DNA from: Miscanthus floridulus
Taxonomy: Eukaryota; Streptophyta; Magnoliopsida; Poales; Poaceae
Assembly (NCBI RefSeq): GCF_019320115.1
Contig: NC_089582.1
Location: 124,025,259 to 124,089,258 of the forward strand
DNA: 64,000 nt
Direction: 5' to 3'
Position 1 is the first letter of the stretch. Each line of letters starts with the position of its first letter. A model generated the notes under the pieces. The model searched no databases and was not told the origin of the DNA. It saw only the letters and a program-made list of their open reading frames with translations. Shown piece after piece: positions 22,131-33,273 of this stretch. Position numbers and translations under genes: made by a program.

Positions 22131-25100
22131 TTTCTGCTTGATTGGTTTGGTGGTTGGCGAGACATTTAAGGAGTGCTCGATCTTCTCTCGTGGTACCCTC
22201 GGCATGTCTGTAGGTTTCCAAGCAAACACGTCGACATTGGCATGTAGGAAGGAGACGAGCATGCTTTCCTATTTGGGGTCGAGGTGAGCCCCAATCTTCA
22301 TGGTCTTGGAGGGGTCGTCGAGGCTGAGGCCAACTTCCTTGGTTTCTTTGGACTTGGCGGAGGCACGAGAAGGTTCTAGCGATGGGATCTCCAGGTCATT
22401 GGTGGGCACCATCTTGGCATTGATGACCACACTGGCCATCTGGATGGAGAGGTCGGTGGCTTCGGGGAGGGCGAGACTCTCTGTCTTATAGGCATAGGTG
22501 ATGGAGAGGTTAGCCCGTAGGGCTAGGACTCCTGCTGGCAAAGGCATCTTTAGCACCAGATAAGCGTAGTGCGGTATAGCCATGAACTTGGCCAGAGCTG
22601 GTCAACCAAGTAAGGCGTGATGGGTGGTGTTGAAGTCGGCGATGTAGAAGTTGATGTGCTTGATGTGGTAGTTGCTTGTCGTGCCGAACTGTACTGGTAG
22701 GGTGATCTCTCCAAGTGGTTTAGATGCCCTGCTAGGTACCACACCCTAGAAGGAGGAGTCTAAGGGTGTGAGATATGTTATCCCGAGGCCCAACTCCTTT
22801 AGGGCTCTGATGAAGAGGAGGTTCAGAGCGCTCCCACCATCGATGAGTACTTTTTTGAAAAGTACTTTTTGAATGGTTGCATCGAGGACGAGGGGGAAAC
22901 GCCTTGTGTAGGGGATGTCCACCCACTGGTCAGCCCTACTAAAGGTGATGGGGACCTCGAACTAGGGGTGATAGCTGGGGTTGGTGGCAGCATCTTCTAG
23001 GTTGATGGCGAGCACCTGGCGGGCGGTGAGCTTTCATTCTCTTCTGCTCTTGGTGGAGGCAAGGCCCCCAAAGATGGTGGCGACCACCTTGTTGTGATCC
23101 TAGAAGGCATTGTTATTGCCCCTAGGTGGTTGGCGACCTCTGGCGCCATCGTTGTTATCGTCGTCTGGCTTTTTGGCCTGGAATTCCTTAGCCATGCCGA
23201 GGCAATCCTTCATCTTATGCTTCGCGTTCTTATGGAGAGGGCATTGGCCATCGAGGATCTTCTTGTACTGCTCATCATACTTGCACTTGGCTCGAGGCAC
23301 ATCAACAGCGGCGATGATATGGTCTGGTTTGACCAGACTTGTAGCCTTCTGGCCGATCACGGCCACTGTCTCGATGGTGACTGCGGTCGTCGTAGTAGTG
23401 GTCATTGTGGCATCGGTCGTTAGGGTGATCGTCGCTACAGCGAGATGGGCAATGAATGCCTGCATCCTTGTTGAAGCACACTTTGGCTTCTTAGGTGTCG
23501 GCGTACTGGTTGGTGGTCGTAATCATCTCGCTAATCCCTATGGGTGGCTTGCGGTTGAACTTGGAGCGGAGATCGCGGTGATGGAGTCCTTGGACAAAGG
23601 TGGTGATGACCTCGGCTTCCATGATGTTAGGAATAGAATTCTTCATCTCGAAAAAGCATCTGATGTAGCTATAGAGGAGCTCGAATGGCTTCTAGTAGAT
23701 GCAGTTCAGATCATGCTTGGTGCCCGGTCGAGTATACATAGCCATATAGTTGTCGGTGAAGACTTTTTTCAGATCTTCCCAGGATCCGATGGAGTTTGGG
23801 GCAAGGTTTGTGAACCAGTTCATGGCGGTTGGTGTGAGCATGACAGGAAGATAATTCGCCATGACACTGGTATCTCCTCTAGTGGCATGCACAGTAGTGG
23901 CATAAGCCTAGTGGGGTTCATCCTTCCCTCGTAGGGCTTGACCCTAGTGATTTTGAAACCACAAGGCCACTAGAGTGTTTAGAGTGCCCTTGTGAAAGAT
24001 GGGGGCCCTTCAGGGTTGTTGGTGCCATGATCTGTAGTGTTGCTGGTGTTGAGCGGCTCGAGAGCTAAGTCTGGGTTATCGTACTCTTGCTCATACTCCT
24101 AGCACTGGCATACTTCTTCTTCATGGCGACTAAAGTGGCGCTCGTTGATATGTCATCGTGCCTCTCGGAGATTATTGAGGTGCACTCGGACGTCCTGGTC
24201 GACCTCCTGGTCATGTTGGCGAAGGTGCTCGATGCGGTTGTCCCTAGCTCCCCTTGAGGGGGTTGCCTATCATTGCGATGTTGGTTGGTGAAATGACTTG
24301 GTCGATGATCGGATCTTGGTGCGGTTGATCGGCGAATTGAGCTTATGGAGTATGAGGGCCTTTGATCCTGGCAGATCTCGTTGACCTAGTAGTGCGCTGC
24401 TTTAAGCATGGTGGTGACCTTGGCGACCTTCGATGTCCATGGGAGCCTAGCAAGCTCATTGGCGGCCATGGCTAGGTTGGCGCTTGGGGTCTTGTAGATG
24501 TTGTGGCCATCAACATGGAGAAACTCGTTGTTGAGGTTGCGGTGGAGTTGGCGTGGCCTTCCTTGCGAGTCAAGCTAAGCCTCGGCCATCGCAAGGGCAC
24601 CCTCATTTGCTCAGTGCTACACGTGGTTAACATTCTAGTTCTCACAAGCAGCGCATTCCTCCTTGGGTTCGCTGTTCTAAGGGGGGTTGTTGATGCTAAC
24701 GTTGAAGATTCTGCCTCCACGGAAGAGCGGGAGAGGAAGTTGCTCGGTGGTGGTTTCGGCGAGGGTCTCCGTAGAACCATGGGACTCAGAGTCTGGATTC
24801 TCCTCCAAGATAGTTTAGAGGGATGCTTTAGGGCGTCGGCCGACGTGTAGCATGTTGACAACCAGCGGGAGCTGGTCGGTGATCTGCTCAGCGAGAGGAT
24901 GGACATCTCCAACTTGGTCGGCAAATTTGCCCCTTAGGGCATCTTGGTAGGTGGCGGCGATGTTGGTGAGCCCAAAGGGTAGAGTTGCAACCCCTAGAGT
25001 TTTCTGAGCAGCCTCCGATAGATCTAGATCAGAGGGTGGTCGACGCTGAACTAGAGTGTCTAGAGCCAATTCGGCGATGGAAAGGCAACCGGTGAGCTTC

Positions 25101-25426
25101 TAACCAACCTGGTCGATGGATGCAATCAGATCATCATTATTGATCTACCTCCTCTAATAGCAAGGAAGCGGGTGGCGAGTTGTCGATGAAGACGACCTCA
25201 GAGGTAGTTCTAAGATCGGATCTGTAGTCACAGGTGCTAGGGTGATCGGCGTAAAATTGATCTACACCAGCTTGATGAGCTCTCTGACTCTGTCAGCGTT
25301 GATGATCCACAAGATTGATCCGACCATGAAGATTTGGCTAGGCTGTGGGAGGGACAAAGAGCCTATGGAACGTACCATCTTGTTTGATATAGAAATAGCA
25401 CGCACACCCCTACCTAGCAGGCCAAC
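22131..25426 (-). pseudogene. Element A primer-binding region, gag and protease, degenerate
   Basis: Directly left of the 5' LTR the minus strand reads GTTGGCCTGCTAGGTAGGGG, the probable primer-binding region. A gag core follows at 23,640-23,895 (MNWFTNLAPNSIGSWEDLKK) and a CCHC-like zinc knuckle near 23,205-23,260 (CPLHKNAKHKMKDC). The aspartic protease active site (LIDGGSALNLLF) lies at about 22,825-22,850, and the protease C-terminus MAIPHYAYLVLKMP at about 22,540-22,585. The reading needs several frame changes. Long open frames on the plus strand here, such as 23,110-23,934, are shadows. Confidence 0.7.
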
Positions 25427-25898
25427 TGTCGATAGAATATCATCGGTAGTCCTCCGAGGGGTATCCCACGAAGGTAATTGATCGGTAGAGATGCGTGTAA
25501 TCTAGAACAAGAAGGCAACAGAGACACATGAGTTAGACAGGTTTAGGCCATCAGTATGACGTAATACCCTACTCCTATGGTCTGCTGGATTGTATTGGCT
25601 ATTATATGATATGGTGTGAGTTTGGAGGGGGTCCCAGCCCACCTTATATAGCCCGAGGGGTAGGGTTACAAGTCGGTTAGATCTGAGAGATAACTAGAAA
25701 GTAATAACAGATTATAGGAATCATGGAATTATATATATCCTAACAGATCTCATAGTATCTTCAGGATAATTTCCTAGTGTCTTGCGGGAGACGTCAAGCA
25801 GCATCGTGCCCTACAAGGCTTCATCTTGTGGGCTGGGCCACCCTTTGGGGTGCAGCCCATATGGTCTGCCATGGGTATCCGGGGTCATACCCCCCATA
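25427..25898 (-). repeat. 5' LTR of element A
   Basis: On the plus strand it starts TGTCGATAGAATATC and ends ACCCCCCATA, matching 6,503-6,976. A minus-strand TATA box lies near 25,642-25,651. The outer flank GTGGC is the right-hand target duplication. Confidence 0.85.
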
Positions 25899-25903
25899 GT
25901 GGC

Positions 25904-27500
25904 TGACGTCAGTGATGCTTTGAGGCTTTCCAAAGCCTATTGTGCCTCCTCAGTCCAAACGAATGCATCTGTCTTTTTGAGAAGTTTATAGAGAGACATC
26001 CCCCGCTTGCCTAGTCGGGAGATGAACCGGCTCAGGGCGGCCAAATAGCTGATGAGGCTCTATATGCCCTTGACATTGCGTATAGGGCCCATGTTGGAGA
26101 TGGTCATGATTTTTTGGGGTTGGCTTCAATGCCGCATTCAGACATGATGTATTCGAGCAGCTTCCCCTTTGGAACTCCAAAGACACATTTTTTGGGATTC
26201 AATTTGATGCTGAACCTTCGGAGGTTCGCGAATGTTGCAGCCAAGTTTGCGATCAGGTCGCTAACTTGAGCCGTTTTCACCACTATGTCATCTACATAGA
26301 CGGTGATTGTTGGTTTTAGCTGCTTGACTTGGTCAGGCTGATCGGGCAGGTCCATTTGGTCAGCGAATCATTGCTGCATGCACCATTGATAGGTGGCACC
26401 ACCGTTCTTCAGACCGAAAGGCATGGTTATGTAGTAGTACAAACCATACAGGGTGATGAATGAAGTCACAACCTAGTTGGACTCTTTTATCGTGATCTGG
26501 TGGTAGCCTGAGTAGGCATCCAGAAAGGAGAGGATTTCACATCCTAAGGTGGAGTCGACTATCTGGTTTATGCGTAGCAAAGGAAAATGGTCCTTTGGAC
26601 ATGCCTTGTTGAGGCCAGTATAAGCAACACACATTCTCCATTTTCTGGTCTTCTTTTTCACAAGAACAGGATTAGCTAGCCAGTCAGAATGGTATACCTC
26701 TTTAATAAATCCAGCTACTAGGAGTTTGGCGATCTCCTTGCCTATGGCCCTACGCCTCTCATTGTCAAAGAGACGCAGGCATTGTTTGGCAAGCTTTGAG
26801 CCTAGGACGAGGCATAATGCATGCTCGGTGACCTTCCTTGGTATGCCCGTCATGTCAGAAGGTTTCCACACAAAGACATCATGGTTGGTGCATAGGAAAT
26901 CGACGAGCTCGCTTTCCTATTTGGCCAGGAGGTTGGTCCCGATCCATACCATCTTGGTTGGGTCAATGGGGTCAATCTCCACTGCCTTGGTTTCCTCGGT
27001 CGGGTGGAAGGCACTCAATGAGGTCAGCTCATTGTAGTCTAGGACTATCGGAGTCGATGAATTACCAAGCTATGGGAGCTCGACGGAATTGATGACGGTA
27101 GTGGCAAGATCGTAATGCTCGTGGTCACACACATAGGCATGTGAAAAGGTGCTACCCACAGTCATGACGCCGTTTGGTCCTAGCATCTTCAACTTGAGGT
27201 AGGTGTAGTTGGGGATCGCCATGAACTTGGAGAAGCATGGCCGCCCCAAGATGGTGTGGTAGGACCCTAGAAAGTCCACCACCTCGAAGGTGAGGGTCTC
27301 CAAGCGGAAGTTGGCTCGGTCACCAAATGTGATGAGTAGGTCAATCTGCCCAAGCGGGTACGCCTACCCCCCTGGGATCACGACATGGAAGGGAGAGCTC
27401 ACTGGGCAGAGCTCTGACCAGGGGATGCACATGGCCTCAAGGGTGACAACATAGAGAATGTTGAGGCCACTGCCTCCATCCATTAGCACCTTGGTGAGGT
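25904..27500 (-). pseudogene. Element B protease and reverse transcriptase, degenerate
   Basis: From right to left: the protease active site LMDGGSGLNILYV at about 27,445-27,485, and the protease end with GRPCFSKFMAIPNYTYLKLK at about 27,190-27,250. RT follows, with YHSDWLANPVLVKKKTRKWR at about 26,635-26,700, GLNKACPKDHFPLLRI and LSFLDAYSGYHQI, then VYVDDIVVKT at about 26,275-26,305, and IMSECGIEANPKK. After another frame change it continues with FISRLGKRGMSLYKLLKK and ends with LTSA at 25,904, where element A is inserted. Stops and frameshifts are present. Confidence 0.8.
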
Positions 27501-30021
27501 GCTTCTTGCGGATGATGGGGCCGATGATGAGCGGGTAGCGACCCAGTCGAGTGACATGGTAAGGATGGTTTCTCTAATCAAAAGTGATCGGGGAGTCCGA
27601 CTAGCTAAGGAAGGAGGGGACGACCGTCTTGGCGGCATATGCCTCTCTATAGCGTACCTTATGCTAGCGCTTGGAGTGGATGGCATCAGATCCCCCGAAG
27701 ATCATGAGGCATTCCTTAGGGTCAGGGAAGCCATCATCATCCTTGCCCACCATGCCTCCTTTCTTGGCTTCCTACTCCTTGCCTTTCCCTTCCTTCGGCT
27801 TGCCGGTGTGCCATAGAAAGCACTTGAAGAGCTCGCAGTCCTTGTAGAGGTGCTTGATGGGGTAGGCATGGTTGGTGCATGGACTCTCCATGAGCTTATC
27901 GAAGTGGTTGGGCTAGCCCTGCTAGGGCTGCTTGCCAGCATGATGGGCTATGGCGATCAAAGCTAGGTTGGGCGGTTGGTGCAGATCCTTCTTGTTCTTC
28001 TTGCCCCTTTGTGTGGAGAGGCCTTTGCCATGGTCCTCGCGCTTGGCCTCGCCCCTATCCTAGCCATTGCTAAAGACCACTCTAATTGTCTCCTCACTAG
28101 AGGCATGGTTCATGGTGACATCGAATAGGTCGTCGGTGGTATGAGGCTTCAGACAACCGAGCTTGTGGATCAAGGACTCACAAGTTGTCCTAGAGAGGAA
28201 TGCGCTGATGACGTTCATATCAACGACATCAGGAAGGGAGTTGCACCGCTTTGAGAACCTATGTATGTAATCCTATAGGGATTTGTTGGGCTTCTACTGG
28301 CAGCTATTGAGGTCCCAAAAATTCCCAGGATGGACATATGTCCCCTAGAAATTTCTAACGAAGACCCTCTTGAGATCTGCCCAGTCGCGGATGCTGTCGG
28401 GTGGGAGAAATTTGAGCCATGCTCGAACATGATCCCCTATGCAGATAGTGAGATACTAAATGATGAAGTGGTCATCATTCACTCCTGTGGCTCAGTAGGC
28501 GAGCCAAAAATCTATGAGCCATATACCGGGTTCATCACCCTAGTGTATCTAGCGATGTTGGTGGGTGGTCAAAAGTGCTATGGGAACGGCGCTCTCTAAA
28601 TGCGATGACCAAAGGCCCATGGTCCCGGTCTGTCTTGGCTAGGACTTTAGTCGTCAGGTCGGCAACCATGCCTAGGGTGTGGGTCCCTACACTCCTCGAT
28701 GGTCAGGCCGAGGCCTATATCGCTTGCTCTCACCGTCATTCGGTAAGCGTCATCATCGTGCCGGGAATGGCGTCGATTGTTGATGACACTGTTAGCATCA
28801 TGGTTCGGCACGAGATGTTCGTGCATAGGTGGTCGGTGTGGAGCAGGTGCCAGGTTGGGCTGTGGTGTAGCCGTGGCATCCTGCCCCATTCCCGGCAACT
28901 GTAGTGGCGAGTGGACATATCGATTTGACTAGTGCAGCCCCTGTCCCCCAGTGGGGCAAGAGGCCACAAGCTGATGTCATGATATAGAGCTCTCCGCCTA
29001 TTGAATGGCGGCAGTTTCCACCAGTGCCCAGAGGTTTCAGTGGATCACCTATTCCTAGGGATCGGTAGGATCGGGAAGACCGCGCAGAAGCATTGCCGCA
29101 TCAGCGATGTTCTGGCCAGCCCGAGCAAACTGTGGGGGTTGTTCCTTCCATCCAGGATGTTGTGCTGGACCTAACGAGCATGACCCCAGGCCCCACTCAC
29201 TAGGTTACATGCGTGTGGCACAGTGTGTTGAGCCGTGCACACTGGCGTAGGTGGCGGCTGGCTCTATCGCCTTTGTCGTAAGTCCTCTGCCCCTGTGCAC
29301 ACACGAGGGCCTCCGCATGAGGGTTTGGAGGGGCATGAGTCTGTAGAGACTCCGCTACCACCGGTGGCTATCCTAGAGCATCTGCCATAGTGCACTCCCA
29401 GGACAGAGGGTGGCTAGGTGCCGTGACGTCTTCGACCTCGTCATCCACGAGGTCATGAAAGGAGGTGGGAGCGTAGCCTGCCATCCCCACGATTTCGGAT
29501 GTGAGAGGGGGCAGCATCAGCATCCTTCGGAGCCCCCGCGCATACACGTCCATAGGGGATGCGAAGCCATAGGGGAACTAATCATACGACAGTTGTGGTG
29601 AGGACAACAGGGTCCCTCTAGAGAGTCGGCGAAAGGTATTAAACAGTGAGTAAAGAACAATATGTACGTTACTCACAGTGGTGTTTGAGGCCAGCGTGGG
29701 CTTAAAGATAAGCGTGTGTGTCTCAATGTTGAGGTCGTCAAGTGGCCCCAGGCCAGTAGAGGGTGCTCCTCCTCTAGTGGACACCGGTATAGGTGCCTCC
29801 TTGTAGAGGCGGAGTATGCCGAGCTAGTCGGTGATGAAGTCTAGACTTCCAAAAAGGAAGGTCTAGAGCAGCTTGAAGATAGGAGGAACCCACATCCCAA
29901 CAAGTGAGAGCATGGGAAACTCCAGTGAGCCGAAGCAAATCATCTCGCTTGAGCCCACCATGTCAAAGATGGTGAAAAGATGGGCCATCCGATGACCAAA
30001 AGTGTGAACACACGGTGTCCT
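27501..30021 (-). pseudogene. Element B gag region, degenerate
   Basis: A gag core is readable at about 28,140-28,440 in shifting frames: IRDWADLKRVFVRNF, GTYVHPGNFWDLNSC, then YIHRFSKRCNSLPDV and ISAFLSRTTCESLIHKLG. Lys/Glu-rich sequence and a KDCELFKC stretch follow near 27,800-27,860. The remaining part up to the primer-binding region has no clear domain. All of it is broken by stops. Confidence 0.6.
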
Positions 30022-30040
30022 CCCCACGGATGACGCCAAC
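30022..30040 (-). other. Primer-binding region of element B
   Basis: Directly inside the 5' LTR the minus strand reads GTTGGCGTCATCCGTGGGG. It resembles the TTGGCGCC-type segment that follows the 5' LTR of grass gypsy elements. The tRNA was not determined. Confidence 0.5.
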
Positions 30041-33000
30041 TATCGGTGCGAAAAGTGACCAACAAGTAAATATTTGTAGTTTTGCCATACGTTGTGATCG
30101 GATGTGGCCTAGCACTCAATGACATAGGATTTATACCGGTTCAGGCAATGTGCCCTACATCCAGTTTCAGTTGGTCGGAGACTTTATTCCTGAGCCTAGG
30201 TGCTCGAAGTTTGCTATGGGGGTTACAAATGAGTAGGAGTAACAAGGGGGTGTTCAAGGTCCGATCGGACTCTAAACCAAAGGGCTGAGAGTGACGGGAG
30301 CTCTAATGTGCGCTAAGTATTGGAGCGTGTGCTTTGCATGGCTTTAGAGTTCTAGAGCTGTGGAGCTATTTGAATGCTCAGATGGTCTAGAGCAAGCCAG
30401 AGAGAGTTGGAACGACTGTTCTTGTTGGGAAAGGGCGCATCCTCTTTTATAGGTGAAGGGGATGGCCTTATAGGTTAGAGAGAAAGAGAGAGAGTGTGTA
30501 CATGTGCTACCTAGTCTTATTGCCCACGCCATCGGGTACGAGACGATTGTCGACGCCCACAATACTGTTCATACCCAGACGCGTCTGGCAGGTTTTACTG
30601 TGTTTGTCTGGTATGGTAAATGTCGACGCCTACAATACTGTAAGACAAATGTCGGCGGCCACAACACTATTCAGGCTCTAACACGCTTGGAAGGTTGCAT
30701 AGTACTCATCTAGCATGTCTTGGTGGTACTACCCAGCAGGTGTGCAGGGTATGGTAGGGTATGGTCCTCGGTATTGCAGTTGACTTGAGCGCCTTACCTT
30801 ATCTGCTCCGCCTGATCCCCAGGCCCCTACCAAGCGGGCATCTCTGGGCGGTTGTTCCCGATCGGTTCTGACCGTGTTGGTTAGAGAAGAGCTATAAGCA
30901 GAGGTTCAGCGTATTCCTGGTCGGGAACAACATGTCGGAGTCAGAAGCTAGCGTCATCCCCTTCTTGGCTAGGCCTTCCGGTCGAAGACTGGATCGCTCT
31001 TCTAGCCTGTCGTTAGGTAACTGGGCCAGCCCAGGAGGCGCGCATTGTTGCTACACCATCTGCTGGGCCTAGTTTTCACTGGGAAGTGGGCTAAAAGTGC
31101 ATCTAGCCCTTTAGTGGGTTTTGGATGATTGAATGACAATACGATTAAAGATCTAACATTTTCTCTAAGTGTGAAACAAGAAATTGGTTATCTCACAGAT
31201 GCTTAATGAAGCCAAAATGATGTGTTGTTGTATAAGCAATTTAGTTCAAGCACAAGACTACAATGCAAATGGAATTTATGCAAAGGCTTAATTATGGTGG
31301 GATGTCAATGATTGATGATGTTGTATGGAATTCATTGTATGATTCAACACAAGGTGTGACTTGATGACTTGAGATGGTGAAGATAGCAGGGAAAGGCTTC
31401 AAGGTACTAAGCAAGAGTGAAGGGCAAGCGCTGGCTTGGTGGCCAAAGAACCAAGCTAGGGTGAAGAAGGAAGTACTTGCATTTAGTTGAGGTACTAATC
31501 AAGTTATCATGGTCATATTGATGTGGAGGATCAAATCTATATTGGACAAAGTGTTGGAAGTGACTTGATGCATTTAGAGATTATTCATATTTGATGAATG
31601 GAATCAAGTCACATGCTCAAGATGGCTATGCTCAAGTGAAAAGATCAATATCGACATGTTGGCACCCTCACTTGATGAAGATTGAAAGACATAGCATCGG
31701 TTCAGAGAAGATCAACTCAAGAGGTTTAAATTTGTTTTTCCTATGATCTTGAGTTTATAGGAACATCATACTATTAAGAGGGATGCATCATGTTGATAGA
31801 TGATTATTCATAAGTGCTCAAGCCAACCTATGTGAGGTTTGAGTGAAAGAGAGAAGAGAGAAACTAACTTTGTTCTATGACCGAGCATACCGGACCTGTT
31901 CGGTATTCATACCAGACATCCGGTATGATAGGGTCACTCAGGTGTTTCTCTAACTTGGTTGGTCGAGAGTTCCAACGTGAGTTGGGAGTTCTGATGGTCG
32001 GGAGTTTCGGCAATCATCGGGAGTTCCGACATCTCGTGCTTAACTGACTTGGAGAGTTGACTACCTGGTCACACCGGACGTGTCTGGTATGATACTGGAC
32101 GTGTCTGGTATAGTAGGCCAGAGCCTAATGGCTAGTTTTTAAACGAGCCAAGGGTCGAGAGTTCTAACTTGAGTTGGTCGAGAGTTCTGGTAGTCGGAAG
32201 TCCCGGTAAGAGTCAGGAGTTCCGACACCTCGCATACTTTAACTCAGTTACCGTTGGCATAGTGCAAGTCATACCGGACGTGTCCGATATGGCAACGGCT
32301 AGAAATGGCTAGTTTTTCCAAGGGGGCTATAAATACCCCCAAGCCTCCACCTTTGGAGGCTGCTAATTCTGCTGATAAAAATACATGTTTTTGAGCTTTG
32401 CTAACTCTCCCAAACCCTTTCTTAGTGAGTGTGTGATCCAAATTGCCAAATCCATTAGTGGGTGGAGAGAAATTCAAAATTAAGAGCAAGCCACCACTTG
32501 AGCACTTGTGCATATTGTCTATTTTGTGATTCACATTTGTTACTCTTAGATTCTTCAGTCCTAGATGGCTAGGCGTCGCCGGAGAGCACCCAAGAGATTG
32601 TGGTGTGCCTTAGAAAGTTTGTAACGGTCGATTCCGTTGCCTCGGAATCAACTAGTGGAAGGAGGAAAAGGAGTTGGAAAAGACTCTGGCTAGAGTGACC
32701 TTTGTGGTACCCTCTAGGGCTGACTTCCGCTGGGTCGCCCGTAGCTCCCTCAACAGAGAGTAGGACTTGAACGAGTCTGAACTTCGGTAAAACAAATATC
32801 GTGTCTCAATTCACATTTCTTTCGATATTTGTGTTGCTCTAGCGCTTATGCAGGTTACCTGTGTGTGGCACTATCTTTAGTGGGTGCCTATAGCTTGGTC
32901 TGAAGATTGAAATAAAAAAGAGCAAGTTTGGGGCTGTTCTGCAGAACATGTTTATACCGAACATGTCCAGTATTCCTATCGGACACGTCTGGTATTAGAG

Positions 33001-33271
33001 CTTAGTGCTGAATTTATTTGATCCGTGTTCTAACCCTTGTGTTGCAGGTTCTAAGCTCCTAGGATTATTTAATATTGTTTATTTACTCATTGGCTAACTT
33101 GTGAGGGTTGTATTACTTTGATTTGGAGTTTCCACTTGGAAACTCCCATTACTAAATCGTTTCCACATTTAAAGGTGTTAATTTTCAGAAACGCCTATTC
33201 ACACTCCCTTTAGGCGGCATCCTAGGTCCTTTCATGGGCCTATTAGGGACCCCGGGTTTATGAACCCAACA
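30041..33271 (-). repeat. 5' LTR of element B, split by a solo LTR
   Basis: On the minus strand the LTR starts TGTTGGGTTCATAAACCCGG at 33,271 and ends CGCACCGATA at 30,041; the final CA has become TA. A minus-strand TATA box (TATAAAAG) lies at 30,444-30,451. The 2,143-bp solo LTR at 31,092-33,234 plus a 5-bp duplication splits it, leaving about 1.08 kb of its own sequence. Its outer end abuts the reverse transcriptase of copia element C. Confidence 0.75.
31092..33234 (+). repeat. Solo copia LTR inside the 5' LTR of element B
   Basis: The unit is flanked by perfect TGGGC duplications (31,087-31,091 and 33,235-33,239). It ends GTCCTTTCA and begins TAAAAGTGCATCTAGCCC, where the first dinucleotide is TA instead of TG. 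A TATA box (TATAAAT) lies at 32,328-32,334. It has no internal region, and the B LTR continues on both sides. It belongs to the broad SIRE-type copia LTR group (..CCTTTCA end) but is a different family from the LTR at 18,710. It carries several ACCGGACGTGTCCGGTAT-like motifs. Confidence 0.88.
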
Positions 33272-33273
33272 CA

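Larger units (their letters stand above)
6503..25898 (-). mobile_element. Gypsy element A (minus strand), complete but nested and degenerate
   Basis: The element has LTRs at 25,427-25,898 (5') and 6,503-6,976 (3'). From right to left it holds gag, protease, reverse transcriptase, RNase H, integrase, a repeat-rich spacer and an antisense ORF on the plus strand. It is flanked by GGGGC (6,498-6,502) and GTGGC (25,899-25,903), a 5-bp target duplication with one mismatch. The host element B reads through across the site, which independently supports the boundaries. Two later insertions lie in it, at 9,237-13,988 and 18,710-20,642; without them it is about 12.7 kb. The gag-pol plus opposite-strand ORF layout is known from large grass gypsy elements of the Tat group (for example Grande/RIRE2-like); the exact family was not determined. 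Confidence 0.85.
4147..33271 (-). mobile_element. Gypsy element B (minus strand), split by element A
   Basis: This is a Ty3/gypsy retrotransposon read from right to left: 5' LTR (30,041-33,271), primer-binding region, gag, protease and reverse transcriptase (to 25,904), then, after the 19.4-kb insertion of element A, RNase H and integrase (6,502 to about 4,440). The protein runs through the insertion point: the last residues right of A (..LTSA) join the first left of A (PILI..) once the target duplication is removed. The 3' LTR is not in the window; LTR E cuts in at 4,146. The right end lies inside the reverse transcriptase of copia element C, so B inserted into C. Every domain carries stops or frameshifts. 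Confidence 0.8.

Noticed and set aside
23110..23934. 274-codon plus-strand ORF
   Set aside because: It lies opposite to the gag-protease of element A, whose motifs (MNWFTNLAP.., CPLHKNAKHK..) are readable on the minus strand. The plus frame is a shadow in GC-rich degenerate sequence.
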